From Flavimaribacter sediminis (GTDB lineage Bacteria > Pseudomonadota > Alphaproteobacteria > Rhizobiales > Rhizobiaceae): DNA of 64,000 nt. The translations under genes were made by a program, and so were the position numbers. The number at the start of each line of letters is the position of its first letter. Within the stretch, counting starts at the first letter, position 1. Below are positions 35,779 to 43,278 of this stretch, piece after piece. The DNA lies in assembly GCF_019492055.1 (NCBI RefSeq), contig NZ_JAICBX010000003.1, positions 248,001-312,000 on the forward strand, in the 5' to 3' direction. The notes under the pieces are model-generated. The model made no database searches. It was not told where the DNA came from and saw only the letters and a list, made by a program, of their open reading frames with translations.

Positions 35779-35808
35779 CTAATTATTAGAATATTGCCTA
35801 ATAATTAG
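35779..35808. promoter_or_regulatory. AT-rich inverted repeat, probable operator of the purine operon
   Basis: The arms CTAATTATTAG (35779-35789) and CTAATAATTAG (35798-35808) are perfect reverse complements separated by 8 nt; each arm is itself nearly palindromic, and the flanking GCCTAAT recurs with a 19-nt period. This is the architecture of two adjacent dimer sites two helical turns apart. It lies about 79 nt upstream of the first minus-strand gene. The regulator is unknown. Confidence 0.6.
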
Positions 35809-36112
35809 TCTTGCATTATTCGTAGGCATTCTAGTCCGCGCGCGCTTCCGCTTTCAAGTGGTTTTTTGATCCAGGCTGTTGCGTTTGACGCATGACAGCG
35901 TTCAAAAAATTCTCTCTATTCCGAACAACTGCTTTTTGTCAGGCTGCTCTGCGGACCGTTTTTCCAATCGAAAACAAGCAGTAATCCCTTGGAGTTTGAA
36001 CCGGTCCGGCCTGCCGTCGCGAGCGTGGGCCTGGCCTGCTCGCGTTCACGGCTCAGTCGACCTTCGTGAAAGCGCACCATGGCGGAGCAGGCGCGGCTTT
36101 GAAGCATCGCGG

Positions 36113-36128
36113 TTGGCACAATTGTTGC
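36113..36128 (+). promoter_or_regulatory. sigma-54 (RpoN) promoter of the BMP transporter/purine operon
   Basis: TTGGCAC, five bases (AATTG), then TTGC puts GG and GC exactly 10 nt apart, the -24/-12 spacing required by sigma-54, and matches the consensus TGGCAC-N5-TTGC at every listed base. Transcription would start near 36140, giving a leader of about 70 nt. Sigma-54 use suggests activation by an enhancer-binding protein such as NtrC under nitrogen limitation. Confidence 0.72.
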
Positions 36129-36211
36129 GTTGCAAATCGCAGTTATTCTCGATCGGCACGAACGGCGCGGTCCCGGACTGCCGGTCTCCTGTAGAAAGAA
36201 AAGGGAACCTC

Positions 36212-37333
36212 ATGGTCAATCTACGTAACCTTTCCCGCCGCGGATTCCTCAATATGAGCGCCGCCGGCGCCGCTTCGACATTCCTGCCGAGCGGTCTTAT
36301 GAGGCAGGCGGCAGCCGCCGAGCCATTGCCGGCGATCAAGGAAGAGGACGCCGTCCTCGGTTTTGGTCACGTCGGCCCGATCACCGACGAAGGCTGGACC
36401 TGGAGCCACCACCAGGGTCTGCTTGCCTGCAAGGAAGCCTATCCCAACCTGAAGAACATCCTCGAAGTCGAAAACGTCCCCTACTCCTCCGACGCGACGC
36501 GCACCTACCGGCAGTTCGTCAAGGAAGGCGCGAACATGATCTTCGACACCTCGTCCACCGGCGACTTCCTGCACGAAGTCGTCAAGCGGGCGCCGGAAGT
36601 CGCATTCATGGAGTGTAACGGCCACGTCCTGATGGACAATCTCGGCTGGTACTATCTTGCCCACTGGTATCCGACCTATGTCATCGGCGTCGCCGCCGGC
36701 CACCTCAGCAAGACCGGCAAGCTCGGCTACGTCGCTTCCTTCCCGGTCGCTTCCGTCTATTGCAGCACCAACGCCTTCATCATGGGCGCGCGCACCGTCA
36801 ATCCGGACGCGACGCTGCAGACGATCGTAATCAACTCCTGGTTCGACCCGCAGGCCGCGACCCAGGCCGGCACGGCGCTGGTCGACAATGGTTGCGACTT
36901 CCTGTTCGGCATCATGGACGAGGCGGGATACCTGCAGGTCGCCGAGAAGCGCAATGTCTGGGCGGCCATGTGGAACACCGACATCCGTCGCTACGGTCCG
37001 AACGCCTACGTTTCCTCCGTCATCATCGACTTCAAGGACTTCTACGTCGATCAGGTGGGCAAGCGTCTTGCCGGCGAATGGACTCCGGGCGAACATCTCC
37101 TGCCGCTGGGCGGCGGGGTTGACCGTGACGCATGGGGACAGAACGTTCCGCAGGAAGTCGGCGACGCCGCCGACGCCGTGCGCCAGAAGATGCTCGACGG
37201 CTGGTCGCCCTTCGTCGGCGAACTGAAGGACGTCAACGGCGAAGTCCGCGTGCCGGAAGGCCAGAGGATGACGGAAATGGAACTCTACAACTGGGATTGG
37301 TCCGTCGAAGGCGTCACCGGCCTTTCCAGCTGA
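36212..37333 (+). CDS. BMP-family ABC transporter substrate-binding protein (nucleoside/purine type), Tat-exported
   Basis: A 373-aa periplasmic binding protein of the BMP/PnrA (Med) family, typical segments being GFGHVGPITDEGWTWSHHQG, NMIFDTSSTGDF and IGVAAGHLSKTGKLGYVAS. The N-terminus has a twin-arginine signal (LSRRGFLNM followed by an Ala-rich hydrophobic stretch), so it is probably exported folded. The start at 36212 has AAGGGAA about 6 nt upstream. BMP proteins bind nucleosides, or purine bases in relatives; the deaminases encoded downstream make purines the likely ligand. Expression is probably driven by the sigma-54 promoter at 36113, and a hairpin at 37354-37381 separates it from the ATPase gene. 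Confidence 0.88.
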   Translation: MVNLRNLSRRGFLNMSAAGAASTFLPSGLMRQAAAAEPLPAIKEEDAVLGFGHVGPITDEGWTWSHHQGLLACKEAYPNLKNILEVENVPYSSDATRTYRQFVKEGANMIFDTSSTGDFLHEVVKRAPEVAFMECNGHVLMDNLGWYYLAHWYPTYVIGVAAGHLSKTGKLGYVASFPVASVYCSTNAFIMGARTVNPDATLQTIVINSWFDPQAATQAGTALVDNGCDFLFGIMDEAGYLQVAEKRNVWAAMWNTDIRRYGPNAYVSSVIIDFKDFYVDQVGKRLAGEWTPGEHLLPLGGGVDRDAWGQNVPQEVGDAADAVRQKMLDGWSPFVGELKDVNGEVRVPEGQRMTEMELYNWDWSVEGVTGLSS

Positions 37334-37353
37334 CGCAACGCAATCATGCCAGC

Positions 37354-37396
37354 GGACCGGGCGGAACCAACCGCCCGGTCCCTCTCCTCGGTTTTT
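37354..37396 (+). terminator. hairpin with T run between binding-protein and ATPase genes
   Basis: A perfect 11-bp stem (GGACCGGGCGG paired with CCGCCCGGTCC, 6-nt loop AACCAA) is followed after 10 nt by TTTTT. It probably terminates or processes part of the transcripts so that the binding protein outnumbers the ATPase and permeases; the downstream genes lack another obvious promoter, so readthrough is needed. Confidence 0.65.
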
Positions 37397-37422
37397 CAAA
37401 GCCTGGCGTCAGGTCACATTGA

Positions 37423-39006
37423 ATGAATGAAGCAGCCCCACATTTCACCCCGCCCGCCGGCACGCCGCCGATCGTTCAGCTGAAGGGGATTGCAAAATAT
37501 TTTCCGGGCGTCATCGCCAATCAGGACGTCGACCTCGAAGTCTATCCGGGTGAAATCCACGCCCTGCTCGGCGAAAACGGCGCCGGCAAATCAACGCTCA
37601 TGAACATCCTCACCGGCATTTACCAGGCCGACGCCGGCGAGATCATCATCGACGGCTACAAGCGCGAATTCGCGTCGCCGCAACAGGCCATCGCCGCCGG
37701 GATCGGCATGGTTCACCAGCACTTCAAGCTGGTGCAGGCCTTCACTGTCGCGGAAAACATCCATCTCGGCTGGGACGAGACCCCGCGCAGGGCGTCCGCC
37801 GCAAAACTCGAACGGCGCACGGCGGATCTCGCCAAACGCTTCAATCTGCAGGTGCGCCCGGGCGCGCGCATCAGCGATCTGTCCACCGGCGAACAGCAGC
37901 GCGTCGAGATCCTCAGGGTTCTGGCGCGCCAGGCGCGCGTTCTCATTCTCGACGAACCGACTGCGGTGTTGACGCCCGCGGAAGCGCGCGAGCTCTTCAG
38001 CGCGCTGCGGAACTTCGTCGCCGAAGGCAACGCCGTCTTCTTCATCAGCCACAAGCTTGATGAAGTCCTCGAAATTTCCGACAGGATCACAATCCTGCGC
38101 GGCGGCAGGAAGATCGCCACCGAAAAGGCGTCCGACTGCGACCCGCGCATGCTCGCAAAACTGATGGTGGGGCGCGACATCGTTCTCGACGACATGCGCG
38201 CCCGGCCGCAAGGCGCGGCGCCGGTTTCGAAAGAGCCGGTTTTGAGCCTGAAAAACGTGACGGCCAGGGGCGACGACGGTTCCCCGGCCCTGCACGATAT
38301 CAATCTGGCCGTCCACGCCGGTGAAATCGTCGGCGTCGCCGGCGTCGCGGGCAACGGCCAGCGCGAGCTCAGCCAGGTGCTGACCGGCGTGCGGCCCGCT
38401 GCCTCCGGCCAGATCGTCGTCGACGGCAAGCCCATGAGCGGACGCAACGCCGCAGCTTATGCGGCGGGCGGCATCGGCCATATCCCGGAAGACCGGCTTC
38501 ACAGCGGTCTCGCGCCGGCGCTCAGCATCACGATCAACGCTGTCATGCGCGAATATATGAAGCCGCCCATCACCAATGCCGGCGTCTACAATCCCGGCGC
38601 CGCCACAGCCCTGTCGAAGGAGATCGCCGAGGCGGCGGACGTCATGATCCCCGACTACGGCATGCCGATCCGAAATCTTTCCGGCGGCAACCAGCAGCGC
38701 CTCGTCGCCCGCCGCGAAATGCGGATCGCCAACAAGGTGCTGGTGGCCGCCTATCCGAGCCGCGGTCTCGACGTCGGCGCGATCAACACCATGCTGCGCT
38801 ACATCGTCGAACTGCGCGACGCCGGCGCCGGCATCGTACTCATCTCGGAGGAACTGGAAGAATTGCTCAACCTCTCCGATCGCATCGCCGTCCTCTATGA
38901 GGGCCGGATCATGGGCGAACTGGAAAATCAGAACATCGACATCGACGAGATCGGCCTTCTCATGGGCGGCAGAACCCAGTCCGAGAAAACCCGGGAGGTC
39001 GCCTGA
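37423..39006 (+). CDS. nucleoside/purine ABC transporter ATP-binding protein, two ABC domains (NupA-like)
   Basis: The 527-aa protein contains two ABC modules. The first has Walker A LLGENGAGKSTLMN, signature LSTGEQQRVEILR and Walker B VLILDEPTAVLT. The second has a degenerate Walker A (VAGNGQRE), signature LSGGNQQRLVARRE and the degenerate Walker B VLVAAYPSRGLDVG, which is normal for the sugar/BMP group where one site is weak. It energises the two following permeases. ATG follows the upstream hairpin by 26 nt; the stop is 1 nt before the permease start. Confidence 0.9.
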   Translation: MNEAAPHFTPPAGTPPIVQLKGIAKYFPGVIANQDVDLEVYPGEIHALLGENGAGKSTLMNILTGIYQADAGEIIIDGYKREFASPQQAIAAGIGMVHQHFKLVQAFTVAENIHLGWDETPRRASAAKLERRTADLAKRFNLQVRPGARISDLSTGEQQRVEILRVLARQARVLILDEPTAVLTPAEARELFSALRNFVAEGNAVFFISHKLDEVLEISDRITILRGGRKIATEKASDCDPRMLAKLMVGRDIVLDDMRARPQGAAPVSKEPVLSLKNVTARGDDGSPALHDINLAVHAGEIVGVAGVAGNGQRELSQVLTGVRPAASGQIVVDGKPMSGRNAAAYAAGGIGHIPEDRLHSGLAPALSITINAVMREYMKPPITNAGVYNPGAATALSKEIAEAADVMIPDYGMPIRNLSGGNQQRLVARREMRIANKVLVAAYPSRGLDVGAINTMLRYIVELRDAGAGIVLISEELEELLNLSDRIAVLYEGRIMGELENQNIDIDEIGLLMGGRTQSEKTREVA

Positions 39007-39007
39007 C

Positions 39008-40057
39008 ATGTTCGGTAACTGGCGTTTCCAGAGGCTCCCGTCCGCCCATCCCGGCGTCGCCTTCGGCGCGCGCGCAGCAGCCGTCATCGCCGCGCTGGTC
39101 TTCACCGGCATCATTCTCGCCATCGCGGGCGCCAATCCGATCGAGCTTGCCGGCGAAGTGATCGATTCGTCGTTCGGATCATCCTTCGGACTGGAGGATC
39201 TCGCCCTCCTCTTCATCCCGCTGATACTGACCGGCCTCGCCGTCACCGTCGCCCAGCAGATCGGCACCTGGAATATCGGCGCAGAGGGCCAGTTCTATCT
39301 CGGCGCCTTTTCGGCGACGGCCGTCGGCCTGTTCGTGCCCGGTCCGCCGGCGCTGATTCTCGTGCTGATGTTTGTCGCCGGCGTCGTCGGCGGCATGCTG
39401 TGGATCCTTGTGCCTACGCTCGCCCGCGCCTACGCCAACGTCAACGAACTCATCACCACGCTGCTGCTCAATTTCGTGGCGGCGCTTCTCGTCTACTACG
39501 TTTCGACCGGCCCCTGGCGCGACCGCGTGGGCCTCGCCAATTCGGCGACGCCGCGGCTCTCGGCCGAAGTTCCGGAATTCTGGGGCATAGTTCACTGGGG
39601 CCTGCCGGTCGCGGTCCTCGTCGTCATCGCCACGGCCGCCGTCTTTACCTTCTCCAGGTGGGGCTACGAGGTGCGCCTCTCCGGCTCCAATCCGTCGGCC
39701 GCCAAATATGCGGGCATTCCGGTTCGCCGGCATCTCATCACCGTCATGCTCTTGTCTGGCGGCATTGCCGGGCTTGCCGGCATGCTGGAGATCGCCGGCA
39801 CGGTTCACCGGCTGCAGGGCGGCATCTCCAACAATTTCGGCTATCTCGGCATCATGGTCGCGGTTCTGGCGCGCGGCTCCAGCATCGGCGTGATCTTCTC
39901 CGCCGCATTGATGGCCTTCATTCTCAATTCCGGGATCATTCTTCAGACACAGGGGCTGACGACCTCCGCGGTGCTGGCCATGACCGGGCTGATCCTGTTC
40001 CTGACGGCGATCGGCGACGAACTCTCGCATTATCGCATCACGCGGGAAAAGACCTAG
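39008..40057 (+). CDS. nucleoside/purine ABC transporter permease 1 (NupB-like)
   Basis: A 349-aa inner-membrane protein of the BPD_transp_2 type with about 8-10 hydrophobic helices, the segment IGTWNIGAEGQFYLGAF and the loop NELITTLLLNFVAALLVYY typical of YufP/NupB-like permeases. The start at 39008 is 1 nt after the ATPase stop; longer frames upstream overlap the ATPase and are rejected. It should pair with the next gene product to form the channel. Confidence 0.88.
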   Translation: MFGNWRFQRLPSAHPGVAFGARAAAVIAALVFTGIILAIAGANPIELAGEVIDSSFGSSFGLEDLALLFIPLILTGLAVTVAQQIGTWNIGAEGQFYLGAFSATAVGLFVPGPPALILVLMFVAGVVGGMLWILVPTLARAYANVNELITTLLLNFVAALLVYYVSTGPWRDRVGLANSATPRLSAEVPEFWGIVHWGLPVAVLVVIATAAVFTFSRWGYEVRLSGSNPSAAKYAGIPVRRHLITVMLLSGGIAGLAGMLEIAGTVHRLQGGISNNFGYLGIMVAVLARGSSIGVIFSAALMAFILNSGIILQTQGLTTSAVLAMTGLILFLTAIGDELSHYRITREKT

Positions 40058-40067
40058 GAGCGCGACC

Positions 40068-41003
40068 ATGGATCTCTTGACCGGACTGCTCACCACGGCC
40101 TTTCTCGCAGGCGGCGTTCTGGCCCTGGCGGCGCTCGGCGAAGTGCTCGCCGAGCGCGTCGGCGTCGTCAATCTCGGCGTTGAGGGGCTTATGGCCATGG
40201 GCGCCGTTACCGGCATCGCGACCGTCGCCGCGACGCCTGTTCCCATCTTCGGCTTTCTCGCGGCCCTTCTCGTCGGCGCTGTCTTCGGCGCGATCTTCGC
40301 ATTCGCAACTGTCATCGTGCGCGCCAACCAGGTGCTGTGCGGCCTGGCGCTGACCCTCATGGGCACCGGCCTCGCCTCGACGATCGGCCGCAACTATTCG
40401 GGCATGCCGGCCCGCGCGAGCTTCGAGGGCGTCTCGATCCCGCTTCTCGACCAGATTCCGATCCTCGGCCGGGCGCTGTTCTCGCAGAACATCCTCGTCT
40501 ACCTGATCTACATCATCCTGCCGATCGGCCTGTCCTACCTGATGTTCTACACGCGCCACGGCCTCAATCTGCGCGCCGTCGGCGAAAATCCGGCTGCAGC
40601 CGACGCCGCAGGCATCCCGGTAATCCTGATCCGCTTCACCTATGTCACCGCCGGCGCCGCGCTCGCCGCCGGCGCCGGCGCCTATCTCACGCTCGCCTTC
40701 GTCCCCTCCTGGTCGGACGGCGTGGTCGCCGGTCGCGGCTGGATTGCTGTGGCGCTGGTGATCTTCGCCGGCTACCGTCCGGTCGCAGCAGCTCTTTCCG
40801 GCCTGCTCTTCGGGCTCATCACGGCGCTTGGCTTTGTCGGCCAGGCCCGTGGCTGGCCGGTCGCCTCGGCGATCCTTTCCATGCTGCCCTATCTCGGCAC
40901 CATGGCCTTCATCATCGTGCCGGTTCTGGCCTGGCACAGGATGCGCCGCGTGCTGGCGGCCCCCGCGGCGCTCGCCGTTCCCTACTACCGCGACATGCGC
41001 TGA
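40068..41003 (+). CDS. nucleoside/purine ABC transporter permease 2 (NupC-like)
   Basis: A 311-aa membrane protein with the segments ERVGVVNLGVEGLMAMGAV and NLRAVGENPAAADAAGIPV, hallmarks of the second permease in BMP-linked importers. It follows permease 1 by 10 nt and precedes the amidohydrolase by 2 nt. Length and helix content are normal. Confidence 0.89.
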   Translation: MDLLTGLLTTAFLAGGVLALAALGEVLAERVGVVNLGVEGLMAMGAVTGIATVAATPVPIFGFLAALLVGAVFGAIFAFATVIVRANQVLCGLALTLMGTGLASTIGRNYSGMPARASFEGVSIPLLDQIPILGRALFSQNILVYLIYIILPIGLSYLMFYTRHGLNLRAVGENPAAADAAGIPVILIRFTYVTAGAALAAGAGAYLTLAFVPSWSDGVVAGRGWIAVALVIFAGYRPVAAALSGLLFGLITALGFVGQARGWPVASAILSMLPYLGTMAFIIVPVLAWHRMRRVLAAPAALAVPYYRDMR

Positions 41004-41005
41004 CC

Positions 41006-42406
41006 ATGACGACCAGGCTCTTCAGGAACATCAGCCATCTCGCAACCTTCGACGACGCGGGGACGGAAATTACGGACGGCGCGATCCTGATCCGCGACAA
41101 TGTCATCGAAGCGGTCGGCGCGACAGCCGAACTCGGCGACAGCCAGGCCGACGAAGTGCTCGATCTTTCCGGCCACATTGTCATGCCCGGCATGGTGAAC
41201 ATCCATCACCACATGTACCAGAACCTCACCCGCGTCATGGTGCAGGACGATGAACTGCTGGTCTGGCTGAAGACGCTCTATCCGATCTGGAGCCACCTTG
41301 ATGACGAGGCGATGGGCGTTTCGGCCCGCGTCGCCATGGCCGAGCTGATCGCGTCGGGTTGCACGACCACCTCCGACCATCTTTATATTCTGCCCAACAA
41401 CTGCACGCTCGATTCCACTATCGACGCGGCCCGCGAAATCGGCATGCGCTTTCACGCCGCCCGCGGCGCCATGTCGCGCGGCGAGAGCCAGGGCGGCCTG
41501 CCGCCTGACCGCTGCGTCGAAAAGGAAGACGATATCCTGAAGGACGCGGAACGGCTGATTGGTGAATACCACGACAACAGCCGGCACTCGATGAGCCGGA
41601 TCATTCTCGCGCCCTGTTCGCCTTTTTCCGTAACGCCAGACCTGATGAAGGACGCGGCGGCGCTTGCAAGACGCCATCCGGGCGTACGTCTCCACTCGCA
41701 TCTCGCAGAGGACCTGTTCGAGGAAGATTACTGCCACGACGTCTACGGCATGCGCTCGGTCGGGTTCGCAGAATCCGTCAACTGGCTCGGTCCGGATGTC
41801 TGGTTCGCCCACTCTATCTTCATGACCGGCGAGGAAATCGACCTGTTCGCCGAAACCGGCACCGGCGTCGCCCATTGCCCCTCGGCGAACATGCGATGCG
41901 GACAGGGGATCGCCAAGATCCGCGAAATGCTCGACAAGGGCGTCAATGTCGGCCTGGGCGTGGACGGATCGGCGTCCAACGACACGTCGAACATGTTCAT
42001 GGAGGCGCGGCTCGCCATGATGCTGCAGCGCGTCGCCCCCAACAAATATCTCTCCGAAAAACCGGGCGGGCGCGGCGGCTTCGGCGGCACGCCCAGCGCG
42101 TTGTCCGCCCGCGAGGCGCTGACCATGGCGACGCGCGGCAGCGCGGCTATTCTTGGCCGCGACGATATCGGCTATCTGGCGCCGGGCATGAGCGCGGATT
42201 TCATTGCGGTGAAACTGCGCCAGCTCGGCCTGTCGGGCACAAAACGCGATCCGCTGGCGGCCCTCGTCATGTGCGGGCCTTTCAAAGTCGACTATTCTTT
42301 CATCAATGGCCGTGAAATAATCACCCAGGGCGAATTCCGGGATGTCGACATCCCGGCATGGCTTGAAAAGCACGAAGACGTCATGGACAGGATCTACAGT
42401 CACTAA
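41006..42406 (+). CDS. 8-oxoguanine deaminase/hydroxyatrazine hydrolase-like amidohydrolase
   Basis: A 466-aa amidohydrolase with metal ligands in GMVNIHHHMYQNLTR (H-x-H), RLHSHLAED, WFAHSIFM and LGVDGSASNDTSNMFMEARL. The combination of HHHMYQNLTR with VDGSASNDTSN is characteristic of the 8-oxoguanine deaminase and AtzB-like subgroup, which releases ammonia or an amine from C2-type positions of purines and triazines. It starts 2 nt after the permease gene and is followed after 11 nt by a Rieske-less oxygenase, so it probably acts on the imported purine or on a dealkylated product. 8-Oxoguanine (to urate) is the best single guess; isocytosine-like compounds are alternatives. Confidence 0.84.
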   Translation: MTTRLFRNISHLATFDDAGTEITDGAILIRDNVIEAVGATAELGDSQADEVLDLSGHIVMPGMVNIHHHMYQNLTRVMVQDDELLVWLKTLYPIWSHLDDEAMGVSARVAMAELIASGCTTTSDHLYILPNNCTLDSTIDAAREIGMRFHAARGAMSRGESQGGLPPDRCVEKEDDILKDAERLIGEYHDNSRHSMSRIILAPCSPFSVTPDLMKDAAALARRHPGVRLHSHLAEDLFEEDYCHDVYGMRSVGFAESVNWLGPDVWFAHSIFMTGEEIDLFAETGTGVAHCPSANMRCGQGIAKIREMLDKGVNVGLGVDGSASNDTSNMFMEARLAMMLQRVAPNKYLSEKPGGRGGFGGTPSALSAREALTMATRGSAAILGRDDIGYLAPGMSADFIAVKLRQLGLSGTKRDPLAALVMCGPFKVDYSFINGREIITQGEFRDVDIPAWLEKHEDVMDRIYSH

Positions 42407-42417
42407 GGAGAACTGGC

Positions 42418-43275
42418 ATGAGCACGATTGCGGAAAAAGCGGCTCTCGATCAGTGGTACGTGATCGACACCGAAGCGGATATCCCCTACGGCGCGTCCAC
42501 CAACCGGCTGCTTGGCGTCGACCTTCAGGTGACCCGCAGCAAGGATGGCGAGGTTGTCGTCAAGGCCGCCGGCCGCGAAGAGCCGCTGGCCATCGAACGG
42601 CGTTTCGGCTTCATCTGGACGACGCTCGGCGCGCCTGAACGCGATATCTTTCCGGTTCCCGAAACCGACGAGCCGGACCGTCGTTACGTCCCTTGTGGCG
42701 CGGTGTCCGTGAAAGCATCAGGTCTGAGAATTGTCGAGAATTTCCTTGATCTCGCGCATTTCCCCTTCGTGCACACCGACATTCTGGGATCCGAGCCGCA
42801 TACGGAAGTCACCCACTACAATGCCGAGATTCGCCGCGACGTCGACGAGGTATGGGCGACGAATTGCCAGTTCTTCCAGCCGCAGGCGGCGCTTTCGGCC
42901 AAGGAAGGCATCATGACGCAATATATCTACCGGGTCATGACGCCGTTCACGACGCTGCTCTACAAGACCTGCCCGAACGCCGCCAATCGCTGGGACGTGA
43001 TCTGCCTGTTCGTGCAGCCGGTGGAAGAGGATTTCTGCCGGGCGCATCCGGTCATGTACCTCATCGACGACGAGTCGACGCTCGCCTCGCTGGTTCACTT
43101 CCAGCAGCTCATCTTCCTTCAGGATCGCATCATTCTGGAGAACCAGCGGCCAATCCTGCTGCCTTTGGAACCGCGCGCTGAAATTCCGACCCGCGCCGAC
43201 GCCACCTCGATCGCCTATCGCCGCTGGCTGAAGGAAAAGGGAATCACCTACGGAACGACCCTTCAGGCCGCCTGA
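42418..43275 (+). CDS. Rieske-less ring-hydroxylating oxygenase catalytic subunit (NdmC-like), copy B
   Basis: A 285-aa paralogue of the protein encoded at 26181-27044, similar over its whole length and especially over the C-terminal 200 residues (ENFLDLAHFPFVHTDILG, IRRDVDEVWATNC, FLQDRIILENQRPILLPLEP, IPTRADATSIAYRRWLKEKG). It also lacks any Rieske cysteine/histidine motif but keeps D-x2-H-x4-H and the carboxylate region. AAGGAGA lies 7 nt before the ATG. It sits between two purine-type deaminase genes in the importer operon, so electrons must come from another protein, most simply the Rieske protein of the divergent operon. Whether copies A and B form a heteromer or handle different positions or substrates is open. 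Confidence 0.83.
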   Translation: MSTIAEKAALDQWYVIDTEADIPYGASTNRLLGVDLQVTRSKDGEVVVKAAGREEPLAIERRFGFIWTTLGAPERDIFPVPETDEPDRRYVPCGAVSVKASGLRIVENFLDLAHFPFVHTDILGSEPHTEVTHYNAEIRRDVDEVWATNCQFFQPQAALSAKEGIMTQYIYRVMTPFTTLLYKTCPNAANRWDVICLFVQPVEEDFCRAHPVMYLIDDESTLASLVHFQQLIFLQDRIILENQRPILLPLEPRAEIPTRADATSIAYRRWLKEKGITYGTTLQAA

Positions 43276-43278
43276 CCC

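Larger units (their letters stand above)
35701..36211. other. 511-nt divergent intergenic region between the two purine operons
   Basis: This gap holds no supported gene. The left 120 nt are AT-rich and carry a perfect 11-bp inverted repeat (35779-35808) close to the minus-strand operon. The right part contains a sigma-54 type promoter (36113-36128) and a leader of about 70 nt before the ATG at 36212. An open frame runs from 35879 into the binding-protein gene, but its first 111 codons lack a ribosome-binding site and family similarity, so I treat it as non-coding. Confidence 0.7.

Noticed and set aside
36075-36090. Possible NtrC site (GCGCACCATGG) upstream of the sigma-54 promoter
   Set aside because: Only one half resembles the GCAC-N7-GTGC pattern; the second half does not match.
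35879-36211. 111-codon N-terminal extension of the BMP binding protein
   Set aside because: The extension would bury the Tat signal peptide, has no ribosome-binding site and covers the sigma-54 promoter.
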